Positions 1-6,385 are shown, counted from the stretch's first letter. The stretch is 9,358 bases of DNA from Nocardioidaceae bacterium (GCA_013698435.1 JACCVA010000098.1:1-9358); one strand, 5' to 3'. Notes: a model not told the origin generated them from the letters alone. A program made the numbers and translations.

Positions 1-302
1 CGGAGTACCTGCTTGTCGGGGTCGGATAGCAGGGGGAAGGTCAAGCTGTCGTGCTCTCGGAACTCACGCAGCTTGTCCGGCGTGTCCGGCGACAACCCCA
101 GCACCGCGTACCCGGCGTCGACCAGCGGGTTCAGCGAGTCCCGGAAGTCGCATGCCTGCGTCGTGCACCCCGGGGTCATCGCCGCCGGGTAGACGTAGAG
201 GATCACTTGTTGGCCGCGGAGGTCGGCCAGGCTCACGGCCTTGCCGGTGTCGTCGGTGAGTGTGAAGTCGGGAGCGGCGTCTCCCGGGGTGAGTCGACTC
301 AT
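1..302 (-). CDS. bcp: Bcp-type peroxiredoxin (thiol peroxidase), C-terminus cut by window edge
   Basis: Reduces hydrogen peroxide and organic hydroperoxides in the cytoplasm using thioredoxin-type reductants. The first 100 residues are visible and start MSRLTPGDAAPDFTLTDD, the usual entry of the AhpC/TSA fold. The segment PAAMTPGCTTQACDFRD (39-55) carries the PxxxTPGCT motif. Cys46 is the peroxidatic cysteine and Cys51, five residues on, is the resolving cysteine, as in atypical 2-Cys BCP/PrxQ proteins. Start choice: the ATG at 302 has a GGAG (309-312) 6 nt upstream. The in-frame ATG at 314 has no Shine-Dalgarno sequence and would contain that GGAG. It is divergent from cbiM and shares a gap of about 130 nt with it. 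The rest of the protein (about 55 residues in the family) lies beyond the left edge. Family assignment is secure from the motif. Confidence 0.95.
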   Translation of the reverse strand, partial: MSRLTPGDAAPDFTLTDDTGKAVSLADLRGQQVILYVYPAAMTPGCTTQACDFRDSLNPLVDAGYAVLGLSPDTPDKLREFREHDSLTFPLLSDPDKQVL

Positions 303-346
303 CAGGGTCTCCATGCTTGGTCGTAGTGCCTACTTCGCGCTGCTTA

Positions 347-374
347 TTGCAAATCGCTCGCAGTTGCATAGACT
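347..374 (+). promoter_or_regulatory. Putative promoter of the cbiM operon
   Basis: TTGCAA (347-352) matches the -35 consensus TTGACA at 4 of 6 positions. It is followed after 16 nt by TAGACT (369-374), which fits the actinobacterial -10 pattern TANNNT. Transcription would begin near 381, giving a leader of about 50 nt before the GTG at 432, too short for a cobalamin riboswitch. The stretch is AT-richer than its surroundings. This is a visual call only. Confidence 0.4.
348..368. promoter_or_regulatory. 21-bp dyad, candidate metalloregulator operator
   Basis: TGCAA (348-352) and TTGCA (364-368) are perfect inverted arms. One further symmetric pair (T354 with A362) flanks the 7-nt centre CGCTCGC. 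The dyad covers the -35 element and the spacer of the putative cbiM promoter, so a bound repressor would block it. A dyad of about 20 bp is usual for Fur-family regulators. From memory, the Streptomyces nickel regulator Nur uses TTGCAA-like half-sites, but with a shorter spacer. Control by a Nur-like protein is therefore an inference. Confidence 0.4.
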
Positions 375-418
375 GAGCATCTGCGCGGGATGACGCATGT
401 CGATCCTGCCATGGCGCT

Positions 419-424
419 GGGAGG
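419..424 (+). promoter_or_regulatory. Ribosome binding site fixing the cbiM start
   Basis: GGGAGG lies 7 nt before the GTG at 432. Neither upstream in-frame ATG (390, 411) has a comparable site, so this site decides the start in favour of the GTG. Confidence 0.8.
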
Positions 425-431
425 ACTCGCT

Positions 432-1133
432 GTGCACATCCCCGATGGGTTCATCAACGCGCCCACCTCGGTCGCGACCGCTGTGGTCGCCGCAGCCGGT
501 GTCGCACTCGCCCTCCGCAAGGCCGGCCGTGAGCTCGACGAGAAGACCGCCCCGATGGCCGGCTTGGTCGCGGCGTTCATCTTTGCCGTACAGATGCTCA
601 ACTTCCCCGTCGGCGCCGGCACCAGTGGTCACCTGCTGGGCGGTTCGCTGGCTGCTGTTCTGGTCGGGCCCTGGACCGCTGTGTTGTGTATGAGCGTCGT
701 ACTGATCACGCAGAGTCTGCTCTTCGCCGATGGGGGAATCACCGCCCTTGGAAGCAACATCACGTTGATGGGCATCGTGACCGTCGTCGTCGGCTTTGCC
801 GTCTTCAAGACGGTGGTCCGGTTGATGCCGTCCTCGGCGAGGTCTGTCGCAGTCGGTGCCTTCCTCGCAGCCCTCGTCTCCGTCCCGGCTGCCGCAGCCG
901 CCTTCGTCGGGCTGTACGAAGTCGGTGGCACGGCCGACATCCCGCTGGAGTCGCTGGTCGCCGCCATGGTCGGCTGGCACGTGCTCATCGGCATCGGCGA
1001 GGCGATCATCACCGGCCTCACCGTGAGCAGCGTGCTCGCGGTGCGCCCCGATCTCGTACACGGCGCTCGGGGCCTGCTGACTAAGGGGCCGCTCGAGCTG
1101 CGGTCGGGCCTCAGCGCGCAGGCCCGCTCGTGA
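432..1133 (+). CDS. cbiM: CbiM/NikM substrate-binding membrane subunit of an ECF cobalt/nickel importer
   Basis: S-component that captures Co2+ or Ni2+ at the outer face of the membrane and delivers it through the CbiQ/CbiO module. Read from GTG 432 the protein has 233 residues, normal for the family. It begins Met-His-Ile-Pro-Asp-Gly-Phe, the invariant N-terminus. In the known NikM structure the N-terminal amine, His2 and His67 bind the metal, and His67 is present here in GTSGHLLGG. Other family landmarks are GPWTAVLCM, FADGGITALGSNI and GWHVLIGIGEAIITG. The chain is mostly hydrophobic with about seven membrane segments. In-frame ATGs at 390 and 411 would add 14 or 7 residues ahead of the metal-binding N-terminus and are rejected. 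Its stop overlaps the next start (GTGA). Cobalt and nickel cannot be told apart by eye; the PDGLE partner slightly favours a nickel-type (NikMN-like) layout. Confidence 0.93.
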   Translation: MHIPDGFINAPTSVATAVVAAAGVALALRKAGRELDEKTAPMAGLVAAFIFAVQMLNFPVGAGTSGHLLGGSLAAVLVGPWTAVLCMSVVLITQSLLFADGGITALGSNITLMGIVTVVVGFAVFKTVVRLMPSSARSVAVGAFLAALVSVPAAAAAFVGLYEVGGTADIPLESLVAAMVGWHVLIGIGEAIITGLTVSSVLAVRPDLVHGARGLLTKGPLELRSGLSAQARS

Positions 1134-1450
1134 GGCCGAGGATCTCCCGAAAGGCCTTCGCCGTCCTCGCAGTCGTGGTCTGCCTGGCACTGGCGGGGTT
1201 CGCCAGCTACTACGCCTCCAGGAGCCCTGACGGTCTCAACCGGGTGGCCCAAGATCACGGGTTCGACAAGCAGCAGAAGGACCACGCAGCCGGCGACTCA
1301 CCACTCGCGGGTTACAACGCCAAGGGTGTAGACGACAAACGGCTGAGCGGCGGACTGGCAGGCGTCGCCGGAGTGGTCGTCGTCCTCGCCTTCGCTAGCG
1401 GCCTCACCTATGTCGTCCGCCGCAAGCGCGACGACGAGCCGCAGGACTGA
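1130..1450 (+). CDS. PDGLE-domain small membrane subunit (CbiN/NikN-like)
   Basis: Small auxiliary component of cobalt/nickel ECF importers, thought to help CbiM/NikM load metal. The 106 residues have a membrane helix at about 9-28, an outside loop, and a second helix at about 74-96 followed by a basic tail (RRKR). The loop opens with SPDGLNRVAQDHGF (32-45), the PDGLE-domain signature with Asn in place of the usual Glu. It continues with His52 and SPLAGY (57-62), also part of the domain. The GTG start at 1130 overlaps the cbiM stop by 4 nt, so translation is probably coupled. It occupies the CbiN slot of the operon, but its sequence is of the PDGLE/NikN type rather than classical CbiN. Confidence 0.88.
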   Translation: MRPRISRKAFAVLAVVVCLALAGFASYYASRSPDGLNRVAQDHGFDKQQKDHAAGDSPLAGYNAKGVDDKRLSGGLAGVAGVVVVLAFASGLTYVVRRKRDDEPQD

Positions 1451-1452
1451 CA

Positions 1453-2214
1453 GTGGGCGCCGGACACGGACACCGACTGCACTACCACGGGCACTCCGTG
1501 GTCCACCGAATGCCGGCGCAGTGCAAGATCGTCGCGCTGGTGCTGTTCGTCCTTGCCGTCGTCGCCACACCGCGGACCCAGTACTGGGCGTATGCGGTCG
1601 ACGCTCTCGTGCTCGGCGTCGCGGTCAACGTCTCCCGGGTGCCCCCGGCGTACCTCGGCAAGCGGATGCTCGTGGAGGTGCCGTTCGTGGTGTTCGCCCT
1701 CGTGCTGCCGTTCGTGGCGGTCGGCGAGCGCACCGAGCTGCTCGGCGTGACCGTGTCGCAACAGGGTCTTGAGGCCGCCGGTTCTCTGCTGGCGAAGGCC
1801 ACGCTGGGCGTGGTGGCCGCCTTGCTCCTCGCTGCGACCACCGAGCCTCGTGACATCATCGCCGGTCTCGAGGGCAAGCTGCCCCGCCAGCTGGTGCAGA
1901 TCATGGCGATGATGGTCCGCTATCTCGATGTCACCAGCGACCAGCTTCGACGCATGCGCATCGCCCGGGAGTCGCGGGGGTTCGTCGCTCGCAACCCGCG
2001 TCACTGGCCCGTGCTCGCGCAGGGGGCCGGAGCGTTTTTCGTGCGCTCCTACGAGCGCGGCGAGCGAGTCCACTTGGCCATGCTGTCGCGCGGTTACACC
2101 GGCCAATTGCCCGGCCTGCGCACCGACATCGCTCGTCCCCGCGACTGGGCAGTGGCACTGATGGTGCCGTTGTCGGCCAGCGTCACGGCGGCGTCGGCGT
2201 GGCTGATCTCATGA
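1453..2214 (+). CDS. cbiQ: CbiQ transmembrane (T) subunit of the ECF cobalt/nickel importer
   Basis: Scaffold membrane protein (EcfT) that couples ATP hydrolysis in CbiO to movement of CbiM. It has 253 residues with several hydrophobic helices (for example about 26-40, 46-57, 75-90, 107-127 and 232-250). It carries two conserved coupling-helix motifs of the Ala-Arg-Gly class, here Ser-Arg-Gly at 174-176 (in RIARESRGF) and at 212-214 (in AMLSRGYTG). The N-terminus is histidine-rich: His5, 7, 10, 12, 14 and 18. That is common in actinobacterial CbiQ and may bind metal. The GTG start at 1453 lies 2 nt after the previous stop, with GCAGGA as ribosome site 7-8 nt upstream. The stop overlaps the cbiO start (ATGA). 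Confidence 0.93.
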   Translation: MGAGHGHRLHYHGHSVVHRMPAQCKIVALVLFVLAVVATPRTQYWAYAVDALVLGVAVNVSRVPPAYLGKRMLVEVPFVVFALVLPFVAVGERTELLGVTVSQQGLEAAGSLLAKATLGVVAALLLAATTEPRDIIAGLEGKLPRQLVQIMAMMVRYLDVTSDQLRRMRIARESRGFVARNPRHWPVLAQGAGAFFVRSYERGERVHLAMLSRGYTGQLPGLRTDIARPRDWAVALMVPLSASVTAASAWLIS

Positions 2215-2981
2215 CGGCTCACCCCGCCGAGCCGCCGGTGCTCGACGTCCGCAGCCTGGCCTACGCCTACCCCGACGGCCACCAGGCCCTGTACGGCGTC
2301 GACCTGGCGGTCCGCCGTGGTGAGCGGGTCGCTCTGCTGGGACCCAACGGAGCCGGCAAGACCACGCTGGTGCTGCACCTCAACGGCATCCTGGAGGCCG
2401 GCCACGGCAGCGTCCAGGTCTCGGGCATGACGGTCGGCAAGGACACTGTGGCGGAGGTACGCCGTCGTGTCGGGCTCGTCTTTCAGGACCCTGACGATCA
2501 GCTGTTCATGCCGAGCGTGGCCGATGACGTCGCATTCGGGCCGGCAAACATGGGCGTCAAGGGACCCGAGCTCGCGGCGCGCGTGGAGCACGCTCTCGAA
2601 CAGGTGGGGATGGCCGAGTTCGCGAATCGGCCGCCGCACCACCTGTCCTACGGACAGCGGCGACGCGTCGCCGTGGCAACCGTGCTGGCCATGCAGCCGG
2701 AGATCCTTGTGCTCGACGAGCCGTCGTCGAACCTCGACCCAGCCAGTCGCCGAGAGCTCGCCGACATCCTGCTCGCACTCGAGATCACCGTCTTGATGGT
2801 GACCCACGACCTTCCCTACGCCCTGGAGCTGTGCCCGCGGTCTGTCGTCCTGTCTGACGGCGCGATCGTGGCGGACGGAGATACCCGCACCGTGCTCTCC
2901 GACGAGCAGCTGATGACGGCGCACCGCCTCGAGCTGCCGTACGGCTTCGACCCCAGCTTTGTGCCGCGGGTGACGTCGTGA
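2211..2981 (+). CDS. cbiO: CbiO ATPase subunit of the ECF cobalt/nickel importer
   Basis: Cytoplasmic ABC ATPase that powers the importer, presumably as a homodimer because only one ATPase gene is present. The 256 residues show every catalytic motif: Walker A GPNGAGKTT (44-52), Q-loop Gln92 in FQDPDDQLF (typical of ECF ATPases), signature LSYGQ (145-149, Tyr replacing the usual Gly), Walker B EILVLDEP with Asp169 and Glu170, the D-loop SSNLD (172-176), and the switch His199 in VTHD. The ATG at 2211 overlaps the cbiQ stop by 4 nt, indicating coupled translation. An in-frame GTG at 2199 would overlap more and has no ribosome site. It is the last gene of the cassette; a 91-nt gap follows. Confidence 0.95.
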   Translation: MTAHPAEPPVLDVRSLAYAYPDGHQALYGVDLAVRRGERVALLGPNGAGKTTLVLHLNGILEAGHGSVQVSGMTVGKDTVAEVRRRVGLVFQDPDDQLFMPSVADDVAFGPANMGVKGPELAARVEHALEQVGMAEFANRPPHHLSYGQRRRVAVATVLAMQPEILVLDEPSSNLDPASRRELADILLALEITVLMVTHDLPYALELCPRSVVLSDGAIVADGDTRTVLSDEQLMTAHRLELPYGFDPSFVPRVTS

Positions 2982-3016
2982 GCGCCGCCGCAAGCGTCCG
3001 GCGTACATCGGGTGCA

Positions 3017-3028
3017 GCGAAGCTTCGC
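3017..3028. repeat. Perfect 12-bp palindrome GCGAAGCTTCGC
   Basis: A perfect self-complementary 12-mer in the gap between cbiO and the DUF3618 gene. As RNA it could fold only into a short 4-bp stem with a 4-nt loop, and no T-run follows, so it is weak as a terminator. A protein-binding site is equally possible. Confidence 0.35.
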
Positions 3029-3034
3029 CCGGCA

Positions 3035-3047
3035 TGCAAGACTTGCA
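3035..3047. promoter_or_regulatory. Perfect palindrome TGCAA-GAC-TTGCA, possible operator
   Basis: The arms TGCAA (3035-3039) and TTGCA (3043-3047) are the same as those of the dyad upstream of cbiM, with a 3-nt instead of an 11-nt spacer. It lies 25 nt before the start of the DUF3618 gene and 6 nt after the 12-mer palindrome. Regulation by the same protein is a guess, because the spacings differ. Confidence 0.3.
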
Positions 3048-3062
3048 GCGCACTCGACCCGC

Positions 3063-3068
3063 AGGAGG
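3063..3068 (+). promoter_or_regulatory. Ribosome binding site fixing the DUF3618 start
   Basis: AGGAGG, a full consensus site, ends 4 nt before the GTG at 3073. It rules out the longer reading from the ATG-less upstream frame and the ATG at 3034. Confidence 0.75.
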
Positions 3069-3072
3069 ACTC

Positions 3073-3327
3073 GTGAGTTCGGCAGCCCGCACGCCTGATG
3101 AGATTTCGACCGAGATCGCCGAGGTACGCAATCGCCTGGCGGGCACGATTGACCAGCTTGTCTACCGGGCGAAGCCGAAGACCATCCTGCAGCGACGGCT
3201 GGAGAGCACCAAGGCGTCGTTCCAGAACGTCGACGGCTCGCTCAAGACCGACATGGTCGTGAAGGTCGTCGGCATCGCTGTCGGCGTCGTCGCGACCATC
3301 ATCGCGATCCGCAAGATTGCCAGCTGA
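3073..3327 (+). CDS. DUF3618 small membrane protein
   Basis: The function of this family is unknown. The 84-residue product has the DUF3618 pattern: an acidic/basic N-terminal helix DEISTEIAEVRNRLAGTIDQL (9-29) followed by the conserved KPK (34-36). A basic amphipathic stretch comes next, and one C-terminal hydrophobic helix (about 62-79) should anchor it in the membrane with the N-terminal part in the cytoplasm. The GTG start has a consensus ribosome site. The GroES-like gene follows after 37 nt on the same strand, so the two are likely co-transcribed. DUF3618 genes sit beside bcp in other actinobacteria (from memory, in the Mycobacterium tuberculosis bcp neighbourhood), whereas here the ECF cassette separates them. 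Confidence 0.85.
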   Translation: MSSAARTPDEISTEIAEVRNRLAGTIDQLVYRAKPKTILQRRLESTKASFQNVDGSLKTDMVVKVVGIAVGVVATIIAIRKIAS

Positions 3328-3364
3328 CCTTCCCGTCTGGGGACGTCAAGGAGATCTCGCCGCC

Positions 3365-3703
3365 GTGGTTTCGCGCAAACCTGCCGACGACAAGCTGCCC
3401 ATCCGCATGTTGCACGACCGCGTGCTGGTGTCGCTCGACACCGAGGCTGGGGAGCGTCGCTCCACCGGGGGCATCGTCATCCCGGCCACCGCCACCATGG
3501 GGCGACGGCTGGCCTGGGCCCGGGTGGCGGCGGTCGGCGCGCACGTGCGCACCGTCGTCGTCGGTGACCGGGTGCTGTTCGACCCGGAGGACAAGGCTGA
3601 GGTGGAGGTGCGCGGCGAGGAGTTCATCCTGCTGCGCGAGCGTGACCTGCACGCCGTCGCCTCCGAGCGCATCGAGGACGGGCAGACCGGCCTCTACCTG
3701 TGA
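3365..3703 (+). CDS. Stand-alone GroES-family (Cpn10-like) protein
   Basis: Cpn10 fold, similar to the GroES lid of the GroEL chaperonin. The 112 residues start from GTG 3365, with AAGGAG 11 nt upstream (3348-3353), a rather long spacing. The Cpn10 core is clear: KLPIRMLHDRVLV (10-22), a mobile-loop equivalent with STGGIVIPAT (33-42), VAAVG (54-58), VGDRVLFDPED (66-76) and a final strand EEFILLRERDLHAV (85-98). The hydrophobic Ile-Val-Ile tripeptide used by GroES to dock on GroEL is kept. No groEL is adjacent, and both ends are longer than in true GroES (about 97 residues), so this is probably a divergent extra paralogue rather than the main groES. It runs convergently into the peptidase gene, with 6 nt between the stops. 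Confidence 0.85.
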   Translation: MVSRKPADDKLPIRMLHDRVLVSLDTEAGERRSTGGIVIPATATMGRRLAWARVAAVGAHVRTVVVGDRVLFDPEDKAEVEVRGEEFILLRERDLHAVASERIEDGQTGLYL

Positions 3704-3709
3704 CGCTCG

Positions 3710-5116
3710 TCAGCTGAGCAGGCGGGCCATCCACGCCTCGACGTCGTCGGCAGCCCGGGGTAGGGAGCCGGACAGGTTGCGGGCGCCATCGTCGGTGACG
3801 AGAAGGTCGTCCTCGATCCGGATGCCGATCCCCCGCAGCGACTCCGGCACGAGCAAGTCGCCGGACTGGAAGTACAGGCCGGGTTCGACCGTGAGCACCA
3901 TCCCTGGCTCGAGCTTCCCGTCCAGGTACCCCTCACTCCTGGCGGCCGCGCAGTCGTGGACGTCGAGACCGAGCATGTGGCCGGTACCGTGCAGGGTCCA
4001 GCGCCGGTAAACACCGCTGTCTTTCTCGAGTGCCTCCTCTGCGGACACCGGGAGGATGCCCATCTCTTCGAGACCGTGCGCCAGCACCGTCATCGCGGCG
4101 ACATGGAAGTCGCGGTAGGGAACGCCTGGCTTGACCGCGGCCATGCCCGCCTCCTGGGCGGCGTACACGAGGCCGTAGAGGTGGCGTTGATCGGCACTGA
4201 ACGTTCCAGAGATCGGCAGCGTGCGAGTCACGTCGGCGGTGTAGAGCGAGCGGTTCTCCACGCCCATGTCGAGCAGGATCAGCTCGCCGGGGCGTACGTC
4301 GCCGTCGTTCTCGATCCAGTGCAACGTCGTGGCGTGGGGGCCGCCGGCGACGATGCACTCGTATCCGACGTCGTTACCGGCGGCGCGCGCCCGGCGCCAG
4401 AACGTGCCTTCGATCCAACGTTCGCCGTAGGTGCGGACGTTTGCCCAGTCCCGCACGGAGTCCTCGAAACCCAGGATGGTCGCGTCAACGGCGTCCTGAA
4501 GCTGGGAGATCTCCCAGGCGTCCTTGGTGAGCCGCATCTCCGACAAGAAGACCGCGAGCTCACTGTCTGCGTCGGGCTGCGGGTGCACGTCGATAAGGGC
4601 GTCGACGTCGCGGTCGACGCCACGGTGCACGCGGGTCGGCCCACCACCACGCAGCGCTTCAGGCAGCTCGTAGAGGTGACGGCAGGTCAGACCGTAGACC
4701 TCCGTCGCCTCGGTCAGTGACAGTCGACGTCCGGCCCACGCCTCGCCGTACCGGCCGTCGCGCCAGAACGCGTCGTCGCTCTTGGCGTGACGGGGCCGGA
4801 AGAACAACGTGGCCTCGCCGTCGTCGATGACCAGCACCGCGTCAGATGTCTGATTGCCGCTGAGGTAGACGTGTGAGGTATCGGCGCGAAAGCGGTAGTC
4901 GGTGTCGTTGGCCCGCGGCTTCAGGGGACCCGCCGGGATGACCAGCCGGTCGCCCTGGAACCGCTGTGCCAGCTTGGTGCGCCGGGCGAGCGCCCAGGGA
5001 GCGATGTCGAGGGGCTCGACCGGGTCGTCACCGTCGGCCCAACCCTCACGCATGAAGCTCACCAGGGCGTCGCTGGCGGGTACTGGATAGCTGGCGGGCT
5101 GGAAACGGTCAGACAC
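3710..5116 (-). CDS. pepP: Xaa-Pro aminopeptidase (aminopeptidase P, M24B)
   Basis: Cytoplasmic metallopeptidase that removes an N-terminal residue preceding proline, using two metal ions (usually Mn2+). The 468 residues comprise an aminopeptidase P N-terminal domain (about 40-190) and a pita-bread catalytic domain (about 205-450). All five metal ligands are present: Asp283 (LLDMG), Asp295 (YTADVTR), His380 (GTGHMLGLDVHD), Glu411 (TVEPG) and Glu435 (IRIEDD). His266 (TLHW) and His387 match the substrate-side histidines. The GTG start at 5116 has AAAGGAG (5122-5128) 5 nt upstream. Longer readings in this frame run into the MFS gene and are rejected. The start overlaps the end of the MFS gene by 8 nt (GTGTCTGA), so the two are almost surely co-transcribed. 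The length is somewhat greater than the E. coli enzyme, as usual in actinobacteria. Confidence 0.94.
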   Translation of the reverse strand: MSDRFQPASYPVPASDALVSFMREGWADGDDPVEPLDIAPWALARRTKLAQRFQGDRLVIPAGPLKPRANDTDYRFRADTSHVYLSGNQTSDAVLVIDDGEATLFFRPRHAKSDDAFWRDGRYGEAWAGRRLSLTEATEVYGLTCRHLYELPEALRGGGPTRVHRGVDRDVDALIDVHPQPDADSELAVFLSEMRLTKDAWEISQLQDAVDATILGFEDSVRDWANVRTYGERWIEGTFWRRARAAGNDVGYECIVAGGPHATTLHWIENDGDVRPGELILLDMGVENRSLYTADVTRTLPISGTFSADQRHLYGLVYAAQEAGMAAVKPGVPYRDFHVAAMTVLAHGLEEMGILPVSAEEALEKDSGVYRRWTLHGTGHMLGLDVHDCAAARSEGYLDGKLEPGMVLTVEPGLYFQSGDLLVPESLRGIGIRIEDDLLVTDDGARNLSGSLPRAADDVEAWMARLLS

Positions 5117-6371
5117 GGCTGCTCCTTTGCAGGTCGACCGGTCCATTATCCACCTCCGCCGATGACGCCGAGACGGCACGATGCAGTCGGAGCGCGATGG
5201 CGACTGCGACACCGTTGATGCCGACGTGCAGCAACACGAACACATGGGGCAGATCCAGCGCCAGCAGCAGACCGGCGACCAGCGGCCCTGCGGCACTGAT
5301 GCCAGTGCGCAGCGCGGCCAGCGCGCCCAGCGTCGTGCCGACCATCCCGGGCGGTGCGACCGCAGCGGTCAAGGGTCCGAGGATGGGTGCATACATGGTC
5401 TCTCCCACGGCGAAGACCGCGAAGGTGGACACGAAAAGCACGCCGGCGAGTTCGGGTGGGAGGAACAGTGCCCCCTCGAGCATCATCCAGCTGACCACCC
5501 AGAGCGTGCCCACGGCCGCCAGCAGGGACGCGCCACTGCTCCTGCCGGTGACGCGGACGACCAGCCACTGGACCCCAACGATGACCACACAGTTCACTGC
5601 AGCGGCAGTGCCCACGGTGCTGGCCGAGACCTTGAGCGACTCGAGCGCGAACGCCGGTAGCCCGGTCTCGAACTGGGCGTAGAAGCCTGCGGCCAGTGCC
5701 ATCGAGACGAGGGCGAGCAGCCGCACGTTGCGGTGCCGAGCGAGGAGCCGGTACGTCGCCATACCACCGAGCTCGCGGGCCGGCGGGTCGTTGATCGCCG
5801 CTGGGTGCGGGTACGCCCAGCGACGCGACGCCATGAACAGCAGACCGGCAGCCGCCGCGAATCCCAGGAACGACCCGCCGAAGGCCGGCCACATCCCGGT
5901 CGCAGAGCCGAGGTCGATCAGCTGCCCGCCGGCAAATGCGCCGACTGCCATCCCGAGCGCGAGGCTCGTGAACTGGTAGGCGAACACGGCGCGGCGCTGG
6001 TCGGGAGAGACGCACTCGAGCACAAGCACCTGAGCGGCCGGTGCGGATGCGGTGATGGCGGCGCCGAAGAGCGCGATCGAGACCAGGAAGAGGGCAGCGT
6101 TCGGCGCCGCACCCATCGCGAGGCTCGCTGCCGAAGCCAGCAGGTGGAAGCCGACAGCGACATGTCCGGCGACGTAGCGGTCGGCCATTCGCCCCGCCAA
6201 CGGCGCGGCGACAACAGCTCCCACACAGAACACCGTGCCGGTGAGTACGCCGATCACCGCCCCCCAACCACGAGTGTTCACCGTGTAGGCGTACTGGAAC
6301 GGCAAGATCAGCCCCCACCCCAGACTCCCTGCGAAGGAGGCTGCCGTGATCAGTCGTGCCCGGGCCAGCAT
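5109..6371 (-). CDS. Major facilitator superfamily (MFS) transporter, exporter-like
   Basis: Inner-membrane secondary transporter, by context probably a proton-driven efflux pump; the substrate is unknown. The 420 residues are almost wholly hydrophobic, with about 12 membrane segments in two halves joined by a charged cytoplasmic loop (about 190-215). The MFS motif A is visible as GRMADR (60-65) between helices 2 and 3. The start is taken at ATG 6371, which has AAGGGGA (6379-6385) 7 nt upstream. The in-frame ATG at 6389 has no ribosome site and would swallow it. Downstream it overlaps pepP by 8 nt. It is divergent from a MarR regulator across a gap with clear operator repeats, the classic layout for a MarR-controlled drug or metabolite exporter. 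Confidence 0.9.
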   Translation of the reverse strand: MLARARLITAASFAGSLGWGLILPFQYAYTVNTRGWGAVIGVLTGTVFCVGAVVAAPLAGRMADRYVAGHVAVGFHLLASAASLAMGAAPNAALFLVSIALFGAAITASAPAAQVLVLECVSPDQRRAVFAYQFTSLALGMAVGAFAGGQLIDLGSATGMWPAFGGSFLGFAAAAGLLFMASRRWAYPHPAAINDPPARELGGMATYRLLARHRNVRLLALVSMALAAGFYAQFETGLPAFALESLKVSASTVGTAAAVNCVVIVGVQWLVVRVTGRSSGASLLAAVGTLWVVSWMMLEGALFLPPELAGVLFVSTFAVFAVGETMYAPILGPLTAAVAPPGMVGTTLGALAALRTGISAAGPLVAGLLLALDLPHVFVLLHVGINGVAVAIALRLHRAVSASSAEVDNGPVDLQRSSRV

Positions 6372-6378
6372 GGGTCGG

Positions 6379-6385
6379 TCCCCTT
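6379..6385 (-). promoter_or_regulatory. Ribosome binding site fixing the MFS start
   Basis: On the minus strand AAGGGGA lies 7 nt before the ATG at 6371. It sits inside the reading frame that would begin at 6389, which argues for the shorter protein. Confidence 0.55.

Noticed and set aside
303..431. Cobalamin riboswitch upstream of cbiM
   Set aside because: The gap is about 130 nt and the likely leader about 50 nt; a B12 riboswitch needs roughly 200 nt, and no B12-box-like sequence is visible.
330..1190. 286-codon minus-strand frame over cbiM
   Set aside because: Antisense to a clear CbiM, with a low-complexity Asp/Gly/Arg/His-rich product.
2199..2210. GTG at 2199 as the cbiO start
   Set aside because: No ribosome site; the ATG at 2211 with its ATGA overlap to cbiQ is the usual coupled arrangement.
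2094..3146. 350-codon minus-strand frame over cbiO
   Set aside because: Antisense to an ABC ATPase with every motif intact; its composition is typical of a GC-rich shadow frame.
3701..3720. Hairpin GCTC-N7-GAGC between the GroES-like and pepP stops as a two-way terminator
   Set aside because: Only four paired bases and no T-run on either strand; too weak to call.
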